Shown here piece after piece: positions 35,590 through 42,282 of a stretch of 42,282 bases of DNA. Position numbers and translations under genes: made by a program. Under the pieces are notes generated by a model, which was given only the letters and a program-made list of their open reading frames with translations, was not told the origin of the DNA and did no database searches. Source of the stretch: Sphingomonas yabuuchiae (GTDB taxonomy: Bacteria; Pseudomonadota; Alphaproteobacteria; Sphingomonadales; Sphingomonadaceae); assembly GCF_001477495.1 (NCBI RefSeq), contig NZ_LDTF01000095.1:1-42282 (forward strand). Reading direction: 5' to 3'. Position 1 is the stretch's first letter, and each line of letters begins with the position of its first letter.

Positions 35590-35829
35590 ATGGATACGCC
35601 CATCGAAGAACTGACGTTCGAGGACGCCCTCAAGGAATTGGAGAGGATCGTCGGCCGACTGGAAAGCGGCGAAGCGACGCTCGACGAATCGATCCGCCTC
35701 TATGAGCGCGGCGATCGTCTGCGCCAGCGCTGCGCCGAACGGCTCGACGCCGCCCAGGCCCGGATCGAGGCGATACGCCTGGATGCCGAGGGCAAGGCCG
35801 CGGGCACGCGCCCGTTTCAGGCGGGTTGA
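35590..35829 (+). CDS. xseB: exodeoxyribonuclease VII small subunit
   Basis: XseB joins XseA to form exonuclease VII, a bidirectional single-strand DNase. The 79-residue product has the family helix pair: IEELTFEDALKELERIVGRL, then ESGEATLDESIRLYERGDRL, and a basic coiled helix to the end. Length is normal. The ATG at 35590 follows the GCGTC context without a strong ribosome site. Its stop codon overlaps the probable start region of ispA, a pairing (xseB-ispA) widespread in proteobacteria. xseA is not in this window. Confidence 0.95.
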   Translation: MDTPIEELTFEDALKELERIVGRLESGEATLDESIRLYERGDRLRQRCAERLDAAQARIEAIRLDAEGKAAGTRPFQAG

Positions 35830-35831
35830 GG

Positions 35832-36731
35832 GTGACGCTCGCCGCCGCCACCCTGCCCGAGGCTTTGGCCGAAGTCGCAGAGGATATCGACCGCCGCTTT
35901 GCCGAGCTGCTCGCCGATCCGGGCGATCCGCGTGCTTCGCTCTATGCCGCGATGCGCCACGCCGCGATCGGCGGCGGCAAGCGGCTGCGTCCGCTGCTCG
36001 TGTTCGCCACCGCGCACCTGTTTGCCGTGGACCGCGATTGCGCGGGCTGGGTCGCCACCGCGCTGGAGGCGATCCACGTCTATTCGCTGATCCATGACGA
36101 TCTGCCCGCGATGGACGATGACGATATGCGGCGCGGCAAGCCGACCGTGCACAAGGCGTTCGACGAGGCCACCGCGATCCTGGCGGGCGACTGCCTCCAT
36201 GCGCTGGCCTTCGAGATTTTGGCCGATCCGTCGACGCATGCCGATCCCTTCGTCCGCTCCGAGCTGATCCTCGACCTGGCGCGCGCCTCCGGCCCCAGCG
36301 GCATGGCGGGCGGGCAACAGATGGACCTGGAGGCCGAGCGGCAGGTCTTCGACCTCGCCACCGTCACCCGGCTTCAGCAAATGAAGACCGGCGCGCTGAT
36401 CTGCGCGGCGGTCGAGGCGGGCGCAATCCTGGGTCGTGTTCCCCCCGAGGGCCGCACCCATTTGCGCGGCTATGCGCATGATCTGGGCCTCGCCTTCCAG
36501 ATCGCCGACGATCTGCTCGACGCCGAAGGCGACGAGGCGGCGGCGGGCAAGAAGCTGCGCAAGGACCAGGAGGCGGGCAAGGCGACCTTCCTCAGCCTGC
36601 TCGGCGTCGAGCGGGCACGCGAACAATGCCGGATGCTGGTCGCCCAGGCGATCGAGCACCTCCGCGACTATGGCCCCGAGGCCGATCTGCTCCGTGCCAT
36701 CGCCGCCTATGTGGTGGAGCGCGACCGGTGA
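35832..36731 (+). CDS. ispA: polyprenyl (farnesyl/geranyl) diphosphate synthase
   Basis: IspA condenses dimethylallyl and isopentenyl diphosphate to farnesyl diphosphate, feeding undecaprenol, quinones and, in sphingomonads, carotenoids. The product of about 299 residues carries GGGKRLRPLL, the first aspartate motif DDLPAMDDDDMRRGKP (DDx4D, the bacterial FPP-synthase type) and the second aspartate motif DDLLDAEGD. I use the GTG at 35832, seven bases after a GGCGGG stretch; a TTG at 35826 overlapping the xseB stop is the alternative. The dxs gene, a frequent next neighbour, is replaced here by coaD. Confidence 0.96.
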   Translation: MTLAAATLPEALAEVAEDIDRRFAELLADPGDPRASLYAAMRHAAIGGGKRLRPLLVFATAHLFAVDRDCAGWVATALEAIHVYSLIHDDLPAMDDDDMRRGKPTVHKAFDEATAILAGDCLHALAFEILADPSTHADPFVRSELILDLARASGPSGMAGGQQMDLEAERQVFDLATVTRLQQMKTGALICAAVEAGAILGRVPPEGRTHLRGYAHDLGLAFQIADDLLDAEGDEAAAGKKLRKDQEAGKATFLSLLGVERAREQCRMLVAQAIEHLRDYGPEADLLRAIAAYVVERDR

Positions 36732-37231
36732 CCCGCATCGGCGTCTATCCCGGCACCTTCGACCCCGTGACGCTCGGCCATATGGACATCATCCGGCGCG
36801 GCGCGAAGCTGGTCGACCGGCTGGTGATCGGCGTCACCACCAATCCGTCCAAATCGCCCATGTTCACGCTGGACGAACGGATGGAGATGGTCCGGCGCGA
36901 GGTGGCGGATGTCGCGGGCGAGATTCACGTCGTCGCCTTCGATTCGCTGTTGATGGATTTCGCCGAGCGCGAAGGCGCCCGCGTCATCGTCCGGGGCCTG
37001 CGCGCCGTCGCCGACTTCGAATACGAGTACCAGATGGCGGGCATGAACCAGCAGATCAATCCGCGGGTCGAGACCGTCTTCCTGATGGCCGATGTCGCGC
37101 TGCAACCCATCGCCAGCCGGCTGGTCAAGGAAATCGCGATGTACGGCGGCAACATCGCCAAGTTCGTGACGCCCACCGTATGCGCGGATGTGGTGGCACG
37201 GGTCGAGAAGATTGGGCGGAAGGGCTCCTGA
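36728..37231 (+). CDS. coaD: phosphopantetheine adenylyltransferase
   Basis: CoaD makes dephospho-CoA from 4-phosphopantetheine and ATP, the penultimate step of CoA synthesis. The 167-residue product starts MTRIGVYPGTFDPVTLGHMD, with the nucleotidyltransferase motif TxGH at residues 16-19. It continues with the conserved RGLRAVADFEYEYQMAGMNQ and YGGNIAKFV-type end. The GTG at 36728 overlaps the ispA stop codon (GTGA), so the two are translationally coupled. Length is normal. After the gene comes a 129-bp repeat. Confidence 0.97.
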   Translation: MTRIGVYPGTFDPVTLGHMDIIRRGAKLVDRLVIGVTTNPSKSPMFTLDERMEMVRREVADVAGEIHVVAFDSLLMDFAEREGARVIVRGLRAVADFEYEYQMAGMNQQINPRVETVFLMADVALQPIASRLVKEIAMYGGNIAKFVTPTVCADVVARVEKIGRKGS

Positions 37232-37234
37232 AGC

Positions 37235-37363
37235 TCCTCCCCGCTTGCGGGGAGCTGGCAGGGCGAAGCCCTGACGGAGGGGGCTCTCCGCAACTGACGT
37301 CCTTTGCCGCACGCCCCCTCCACCATCGCTTCGCGACGGTCCCCCTCCCCGTGCCGGGGAGGA
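37235..37363. repeat. 129-bp modular palindromic repeat, copy D
   Basis: The same orientation and length as copy C: TCCTCCCC palindromes outside, a TGGCAGGGCGAAGCCCTGAC hairpin module on the left and a CCCCCTCCACCATCGC module on the right. It lies between coaD and the cyclophilin gene on the same strand. Confidence 0.8.
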
Positions 37364-37442
37364 AAATCAGGTCGAAGGTTCAGATTGGCGCAAGGGGCGA
37401 TTTGCTCTACAGCCTCCCCATTCCTCCCCTTGTCGTAGAGAT

Positions 37443-38228
37443 ATGATGCGCGTTCTCGCCGCTCTTGCCATGATGATGGCCAGCCTGGTCGCCGTTCCGG
37501 CACAGGCGCAGAAACAGTCCCAGACCCCACCCAAATTCACCTCCCCCGCCAAGGCCGCCCAGGTTCTGGAGGACAATGTCAGCGGCCGCGCCACGCCGCC
37601 GCCCGTCACCGACAAGGAGAATCTCTGGCTGCTCGACCTGTCGACCGGCGGCCGGGTGACGATCTGGCTGCGCCCCGATGTCGCGCCCAAGATGGTCGAG
37701 CGGATCAAGACGCTGACCCGCCGTCACTTCTATGACGGCCTCGTCTTCCACCGCGTGATCGACGGCTTCATGGCGCAGGGCGGCGATCCCAAGGGCGACG
37801 GCACCGGCGGGTCGGACCTGCCCAACGTGCCGTCCGAATTCAACTATCTGCCGCACGTCCGCGGATCGGTGGCCGCCGCCCGCGCCGACGATCCCAACAG
37901 CGCGAACAGCCAGTTCTATATCGTCTTCCAGCCGCGCTTCGCGCTCGACAAGAAATACACGGTGTTCGGCCGGGTGATCGACGGCATGCAATATGTCGAC
38001 CGGATCGAACGGGGCGAGCCGCCTGCGAACCCGAGCCGGATCGTCCATGCCTATGTCGCGGCGGACAATCCCCCGGCCTATGTGCCGATGGCTCCCGCGC
38101 CGGCTCCCAATCTGGGTGCGCCCGTGACCCTGCCGGGCGCGGCCCCCAAGCCCGTCGCCATCACCCCGGCGCGCCGCGCCGCCCCCAAGGCGGCTCCGGC
38201 CAAGAAGGCGGCGACGGCCATCAAGTGA
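37443..38228 (+). CDS. periplasmic cyclophilin-type peptidyl-prolyl isomerase
   Basis: A 261-residue exported isomerase. A signal peptide ([20 protein letters not shown], cleavage after AQA) is followed by a linker and a cyclophilin domain at about 60-200. Family motifs are [31 protein letters not shown] and [11 protein letters not shown], so the catalytic Arg, Phe and Gln are kept. Residues about 215-261 form an Ala/Pro/Lys-rich tail. Its stop codon overlaps the queA start (GTGA), making it the first gene of a four-gene coupled chain. Confidence 0.95.
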   Translation: MMRVLAALAMMMASLVAVPAQAQKQSQTPPKFTSPAKAAQVLEDNVSGRATPPPVTDKENLWLLDLSTGGRVTIWLRPDVAPKMVERIKTLTRRHFYDGLVFHRVIDGFMAQGGDPKGDGTGGSDLPNVPSEFNYLPHVRGSVAAARADDPNSANSQFYIVFQPRFALDKKYTVFGRVIDGMQYVDRIERGEPPANPSRIVHAYVAADNPPAYVPMAPAPAPNLGAPVTLPGAAPKPVAITPARRAAPKAAPAKKAATAIK

Positions 38229-39262
38229 ACGTAGATCTGTTCGACTTCGCGCTGCCGCCCGAGCGGATCGCGCTGTACCCGGCATCCCCGCGCGATTCGG
38301 CGCGGATGCTGCTCCTCGACGGTGAGGCCACCCGCGACCAGCGGGTGAGCGACCTGCCCGCGGCCCTGCGCGCGGGCGACCTGCTGGTGTTCAACGACAC
38401 CCGCGTCATCCCCGCGCAGTTGGAAGGCGTGCGGGGCGAGGCGCGGATCGGCGCGACCCTGCACAAGCGCGAAGGCACACGGCGCTGGCGCGCCTTCATC
38501 CGCAACGCCAAGCGGTTGCGCGACGGCGACGTGATCGACTTCGGCGCGGGCGTATCCGCCACGGCGCGCGACCGGGCCGAGGATGGCAGCTTCGCGCTCG
38601 ACTTCGCCGGGGACGAGCCGGTCGAGCTGCTGCTGGAGCGGGCGGGCACCATGCCCCTGCCCCCCTATATCGCGCAGAAGCGCGGCGTCACCGAGAAGGA
38701 CGCCGACGACTATCAGACCATGTTCGCCAACGAGCCCGGTGCGGTCGCCGCGCCCACGGCGGCGCTGCACTTCACGCCCGAGCTGCTGGCATCGCTGGCG
38801 GCGGCGGGGATCGAGCATGCCACGCTGACCCTGCATGTCGGCGCGGGCACCTTCCTGCCGGTCAAGGCGGAGGATACGGTCGACCACAAGATGCACGCCG
38901 AATGGGGCCGCATCGACGCCGCCACCGCCGACCGGCTGAACGCGGTGAAGGCACGCGGCGGCCGGGTGATCGCGGTCGGCACCACCTCGCTGCGCCTGAT
39001 CGAGAGTGCGGCGGGAGAGGACGGCGTGATCCGTCCGTTCGAGGGCGATACCGCGATCTTCATCACACCGGGTTATCGCTTTCGCGGCATCGACGGGCTG
39101 ATGACCAATTTCCACCTGCCGCGCTCGACCTTGTTCATGCTGGTCTCCGCGCTGATGGGACTGGATCGGATGCAGGCCGCCTATGCCCATGCGGTCGCCA
39201 ACGACTACCGCTTCTATTCCTATGGCGATGCCTCGCTGCTGCTGCCGGAACGCTGTGCATGA
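38225..39262 (+). CDS. queA: S-adenosylmethionine:tRNA ribosyltransferase-isomerase
   Basis: QueA moves the ribosyl part of SAM to preQ1-modified tRNA, giving epoxyqueuosine. The 345-residue product starts [20 protein letters not shown]. It contains [26 protein letters not shown], the [11 protein letters not shown] signature and [17 protein letters not shown] near the end, all characteristic of QueA. Start GTG at 38225 overlaps the cyclophilin stop; the stop overlaps the EF-hand gene start (ATGA). The final pathway enzyme queG is not seen here. Confidence 0.98.
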   Translation: MNVDLFDFALPPERIALYPASPRDSARMLLLDGEATRDQRVSDLPAALRAGDLLVFNDTRVIPAQLEGVRGEARIGATLHKREGTRRWRAFIRNAKRLRDGDVIDFGAGVSATARDRAEDGSFALDFAGDEPVELLLERAGTMPLPPYIAQKRGVTEKDADDYQTMFANEPGAVAAPTAALHFTPELLASLAAAGIEHATLTLHVGAGTFLPVKAEDTVDHKMHAEWGRIDAATADRLNAVKARGGRVIAVGTTSLRLIESAAGEDGVIRPFEGDTAIFITPGYRFRGIDGLMTNFHLPRSTLFMLVSALMGLDRMQAAYAHAVANDYRFYSYGDASLLLPERCA

Positions 39263-39765
39263 TCCTGTTCGCACTGCTTCTGATGCAGGCGACACAGTCC
39301 CTCGCACAGGAGGCGGACAATACGGTCGTCGTCACCGCGCGGCCCAGGCCCTTCGCGCAGACGCCCGCGACCATGGTGGTCGAGCCGGTGGCGATGATGA
39401 TCGCGACGCTCGACAGCGACGGCGACGGCAAGACCAGCCGTGCCGAGATGGAGGCGGGCGTCAAGCGCAGCTATGATGCGATCGACACCGCGCATCAGGG
39501 ATCGATCGGCTATCTCCAGTTCGCCGACTGGGCCGAACGCTGGCTGGGGGATCGTAATGCGCTGCCCAGCCCGTTCGATGTCGACAAGAACAGCGACGAC
39601 CGCATCACCCTGGCCGAACTCCAGGCCCATTTCTCGCGCCTGTTCTCGCGCTTCGACCGCGACCGGGACGGCGCGATCAGCCGTGCCGAGGCGCTGACCA
39701 TCCGAACCACCCCCGCCGACGCCAATGGCCCGACCGGCCCGCTCCGACCCCGAGACAAGAAATGA
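39259..39765 (+). CDS. secreted EF-hand calcium-binding protein
   Basis: A 168-residue exported protein. A short signal peptide ([17 protein letters not shown]) is followed by three good EF-hand loops: [12 protein letters not shown] near 54, [12 protein letters not shown] near 111 and [12 protein letters not shown] near 135. All three have acidic ligands at positions 1, 3, 5 and 12. A degenerate fourth ([12 protein letters not shown]) lies between the first two. It should bind calcium in the periplasm. The ATG overlaps the queA stop and its stop overlaps the tgt start, so a periplasmic calcium binder is translationally locked between two cytoplasmic tRNA-modification enzymes. Function unknown. 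Confidence 0.9.
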   Translation: MILFALLLMQATQSLAQEADNTVVVTARPRPFAQTPATMVVEPVAMMIATLDSDGDGKTSRAEMEAGVKRSYDAIDTAHQGSIGYLQFADWAERWLGDRNALPSPFDVDKNSDDRITLAELQAHFSRLFSRFDRDRDGAISRAEALTIRTTPADANGPTGPLRPRDKK

Positions 39766-40892
39766 CCGCCCGCTTTTCGTTCGCAATCCACGCCACCGAT
39801 GGCCGCGCCCGCACCGGCACCATCACCATGAAGCGCGGCGAAATCCGCACGCCTGCCTTCATGCCTGTCGGCACCGCGGCGACCGTCAAGGCGATGAAGC
39901 CTGGCGACGTGCGCGCCAGCGGCGCGGACATCATCCTGGGGAATACCTATCACCTGATGCTGCGCCCCGGCGCCGAGCGGGTGGACCGGTTGGGCGGCCT
40001 GCACGGCTTCATGGGCTGGGACCGGCCGATCCTGACCGACTCGGGCGGCTATCAGGTGATGAGCCTGGCCGAGCTGACCAAGCGATCCGAGGACGGCGTC
40101 GCGTTCAAGAGCCATCTCGACGGCACCCGCCATCTGCTCAGTCCCGAACGCTCGATCGAAATCCAGCGGCTGCTGGGCAGCAACATCGTCATGGCGTTCG
40201 ACGAACTGGTCCCGACGACCTCGACGCGCGAGGTGCAGGCCAGCGCCATGGAACGCTCGATGCGCTGGGCGAAGCGAAGCCGCGATGCCTTCGACGCAGG
40301 CGGGCAGCATGCCGAGGACAATGCGATCTTCGGTATCCAGCAGGGTGCGCTGGACGAAGGATTCCGCAAGTCCTCCGCCGACGCGCTGATCGATATCGGC
40401 TTCGACGGCTATGCGATCGGCGGCCTCGCGGTCGGTGAGGGGCAGGAGGCGATGTTCGGCTGCCTCGACTTCGCGCCGGGTCAGCTGCCGGTCGAAAAGC
40501 CGCGTTATCTGATGGGCGTGGGTAAGCCGACCGATATCGTCGGTGCGGTCGAGCGCGGCGTCGACATGTTCGATTGCGTGCTGCCGACCCGCTCGGGCCG
40601 AACGGGGCAGGCCTTTACGCGGCAGGGGCCGATCAACATCCGCAACGCGCGCTTCGCCGAGGATCAGGGGCCGCTCGATCCCGCCTGTGGCTGCCCGGTC
40701 TGTGGGACCTGGAGCCGCGCCTATCTGCACCATCTGGTCCGCGCGGGCGAAATCCTGGGCGCGATGCTGATGACCGAGCATAATATCTGGTTCTATCAGC
40801 AGATGATGGCCGATCTGCGCGCCGCCATCGGCGAGGGTCGCCTCACAGCCTTTGCGGACGACTTCCGCTCGCGCTACGCTGCGGGCCAGTAG
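39762..40892 (+). CDS. tgt: tRNA-guanine transglycosylase
   Basis: Tgt exchanges the guanine at wobble position 34 of GUN-anticodon tRNAs for preQ1. The 376-residue product has the TIM-barrel motifs [13 protein letters not shown] (active-site Asp), [16 protein letters not shown] and the nucleophile region [16 protein letters not shown]. The zinc site is CGCPVC with a later His in [10 protein letters not shown]. Length is normal for the bacterial enzyme. The ATG overlaps the stop codon of the EF-hand gene (ATGA), giving coupled translation. Confidence 0.98.
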   Translation: MTARFSFAIHATDGRARTGTITMKRGEIRTPAFMPVGTAATVKAMKPGDVRASGADIILGNTYHLMLRPGAERVDRLGGLHGFMGWDRPILTDSGGYQVMSLAELTKRSEDGVAFKSHLDGTRHLLSPERSIEIQRLLGSNIVMAFDELVPTTSTREVQASAMERSMRWAKRSRDAFDAGGQHAEDNAIFGIQQGALDEGFRKSSADALIDIGFDGYAIGGLAVGEGQEAMFGCLDFAPGQLPVEKPRYLMGVGKPTDIVGAVERGVDMFDCVLPTRSGRTGQAFTRQGPINIRNARFAEDQGPLDPACGCPVCGTWSRAYLHHLVRAGEILGAMLMTEHNIWFYQQMMADLRAAIGEGRLTAFADDFRSRYAAGQ

Positions 40893-40901
40893 GAGAGTAG
40901 C

Positions 40902-41114
40902 ATGACCGATCATAGCGAAGACGCCCCCAACGAAATCCTCGCCGCCGCCAAGGAGGCCAAGGATCACGCCGTCGCCGCCGCCGAGGCGACCGCCACGTCG
41001 ATCAAGGACAAGACGCGCAACTGGCCGATGGGCAAGATCGGCCTGGGCGTCGGCATCGGCTCGGCCGCGATCGCGGCGGCCGTGCTGTACGGCACGCGCA
41101 ACAAGTCCAAATAA
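40902..41114 (+). CDS. small single-pass membrane protein, unknown function
   Basis: A 70-residue protein starting MTDHSEDAPNEILAAAKEAK. The first 45 residues form a charged amphipathic helix rich in Ala, Lys and Glu. Residues about 46-64 (IGLGVGIGSAAIAAAVLYG) are a glycine-rich membrane helix, followed by a basic end. AGGAG lies seven bases before the ATG, nine bases after the tgt stop codon, so it is probably part of the same transcript. No family is recognised with confidence. Confidence 0.75.
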   Translation: MTDHSEDAPNEILAAAKEAKDHAVAAAEATATSIKDKTRNWPMGKIGLGVGIGSAAIAAAVLYGTRNKSK

Positions 41115-41141
41115 TCCGCATCCACTGAAACGAGGGTTTTC

Positions 41142-42282
41142 ATGCGCCTTTTCCGTGCCGCGCTTCTGCTCGGCGTTGCCGCCCTTCCCTCGCTGGCCGG
41201 GGCGCAGACCGCGCCAAGTCCGGCGCGCACGGAAAGCGTGAAGCCCATCGATTTCACCACGCGCACCCTGCCCAACGGCCTGCGCGTCTATGCCATTCGC
41301 GACACGACGACGCCCAACGTCTCGGTCCAGGTCTGGTATGATGTCGGGTCGAAGGACGATCCCAAGGGCCGCTCGGGCTTTGCGCACATGTTCGAACATC
41401 TGATGTTCAAGGCGACGCGCAATCTCGTCCCCGAACAGATGGATCGCCTGACCGAGGATGTCGGCGGCTACAACAACGCCTCCACCGCCGACGACTACAC
41501 CAATTATTTCGAGGTGGTACCCGCCAACCACCTGCAGCGCCTGCTGTTCGCGGAAGCCGACCGCATGGCCGCGCTGGTCGTCGAGCCCAAGAGCTTCGCC
41601 AGCGAGCGCGACGTGGTGAAGGAAGAACTGCGCCAGCGCACCCTCGCCCAGCCATACGGCAAGCTGTTCTCCATCTATTACCCCAAGCTGGCGTACAGCG
41701 TGCACCCCTATGCGCGGCCGGGTATCGGCAGCCTGGAGGAACTGGAATCGGCGGGCATCGACGATGTGCGTGCCTTCCACGCGACCTATTACCGGCCCGA
41801 CAATGCGGTGCTGGTCGTCTCGGGCAATTTCGACCCCGCGCAGCTGAACCGCTGGGTCGATCAGTATTTCGCGAACATCAAGCGGCCCGCGACCGCCATC
41901 CCGCGCGTCACCGTGCAGGAACCGGCACGGACGGAGGCGGTATCGCGCACCGTCTACGAGCCCAATACGCCGCTGCCCGCCGTCCTGATCAGCTATCACA
42001 TCCCGCCCGAGCGCAGCGCCGACACCCCTGCGCTGATGGTGCTGAACGCGATCCTGTCGGCGGGCGAAAGCTCGCGGCTGTACGAGGACCTGGTGTACCG
42101 CGACCAGCTGGCGCAGTCGGCCGCGACCTTCCTCGACACCAAGCAATCGACCGGCAACATCGTCCTCTATGCGATGATGGCGAGCGGCAAGCCGGTGGCC
42201 GAGGGCGAGGCCGCGCTGAAGAAGGAAGTCGCCCGACTGCGCGACGCGCCCGTCTCCGCCACCGAACTGGCCGAGGCGAAGA
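41142..42282 (+). CDS. secreted M16-family zinc peptidase (partial, cut by window edge)
   Basis: The first 380 residues of an inverzincin peptidase. A signal peptide (MRLFRAALLLGVAALPSLAG, cleavage after GAQ) precedes the M16 N-terminal domain. The inverted zinc motif HMFEH is at residues 82-86, with the third ligand Glu expected in VVKEELRQR near 160-162, the usual 76 residues on. The later AYSVHPYARPGIGS region matches bacterial pitrilysin/PqqL-like proteases. The reading frame runs off the right end; a second, inactive half is expected beyond it. It is 27 bases after the small membrane-protein gene. Confidence 0.95.
   Translation, partial: MRLFRAALLLGVAALPSLAGAQTAPSPARTESVKPIDFTTRTLPNGLRVYAIRDTTTPNVSVQVWYDVGSKDDPKGRSGFAHMFEHLMFKATRNLVPEQMDRLTEDVGGYNNASTADDYTNYFEVVPANHLQRLLFAEADRMAALVVEPKSFASERDVVKEELRQRTLAQPYGKLFSIYYPKLAYSVHPYARPGIGSLEELESAGIDDVRAFHATYYRPDNAVLVVSGNFDPAQLNRWVDQYFANIKRPATAIPRVTVQEPARTEAVSRTVYEPNTPLPAVLISYHIPPERSADTPALMVLNAILSAGESSRLYEDLVYRDQLAQSAATFLDTKQSTGNIVLYAMMASGKPVAEGEAALKKEVARLRDAPVSATELAEAK

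Noticed and set aside
39510..42146. An 878-codon open frame opposite the EF-hand gene, tgt and the M16 gene
   Set aside because: It spans three well-supported plus-strand genes and shows no domain, so it is an antisense artefact.

Overview
The window looks like chromosomal DNA of a high-GC alphaproteobacterium, most probably Sphingomonas or a close relative. The evidence is the gene complement and protein character: a TrcR/DUF1013 regulator, a DUF1192 protein, an RG-rich N-terminal extension on ribosomal protein S5, a PmtA-like methyltransferase, frequent GTG starts and GC-rich palindromic intergenic repeats. It is almost entirely housekeeping sequence. I see no prophage, insertion sequence, CRISPR array, secondary-metabolite cluster or defence island.

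Layout. (1) 1-9300: mixed single genes: an ABM-fold monooxygenase, a SAM methyltransferase, a phospholipase D/cardiolipin-synthase-like protein, rpoZ, two small unknown proteins, a chemoreceptor, a secreted M20 peptidase, a queuosine-precursor transporter and argB. (2) 9584-26960, all on the minus strand: rpsL-rpsG-fusA-tuf-rpsJ-rplC-rplD-rplW-rplB-rpsS-rplV-rpsC-rplP-rpmC-rpsQ-rplN-rplX-rplE-rpsN-rpsH-rplF-rplR-rpsE-rpmD-rplO-secY-adk (str, S10 and spc operons). The usual flanks are missing: no rpoBC upstream and no rpsM-rpsK-rpoA-rplQ after adk. (3) 27265-27340: tRNA-Trp(CCA), divergent from rpsL. (4) 27535-30626, minus strand: a disordered small protein, trcR, a secreted repeat-like protein and a quinone oxidoreductase. 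(5) 30727-42282, plus strand: a DUF1192 protein, clpA, a membrane diguanylate cyclase with a coupled micro-membrane protein, xseB-ispA-coaD, then a tightly coupled chain cyclophilin-queA-EF-hand protein-tgt, a small membrane protein and the start of an M16 peptidase gene cut by the window edge.

How it works together. The minus-strand block encodes much of the 30S and 50S ribosomal proteins, two elongation factors, the translocon subunit SecY and adenylate kinase. Within it most genes abut or overlap, but every enlarged gap holds a GC-rich hairpin, usually with a U-tract and often with a recognisable promoter (TTGNNN-N17-TATRGG type), so the block is probably read as several units. The queuosine pathway appears twice: a precursor transporter at 7.7 kb and queA/tgt at 38-41 kb.

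The observations I would follow first are: the natural Arg at S12 position 88, a position where Lys-to-Arg gives streptomycin resistance in model bacteria; the hairpin-partitioned ribosomal cluster; the calcium-binding EF-hand gene locked by overlapping codons between queA and tgt; a 129-bp modular palindromic repeat present four times; an FNR-type box before the chemoreceptor; and a probable ATT start codon for the phospholipase D-like gene.
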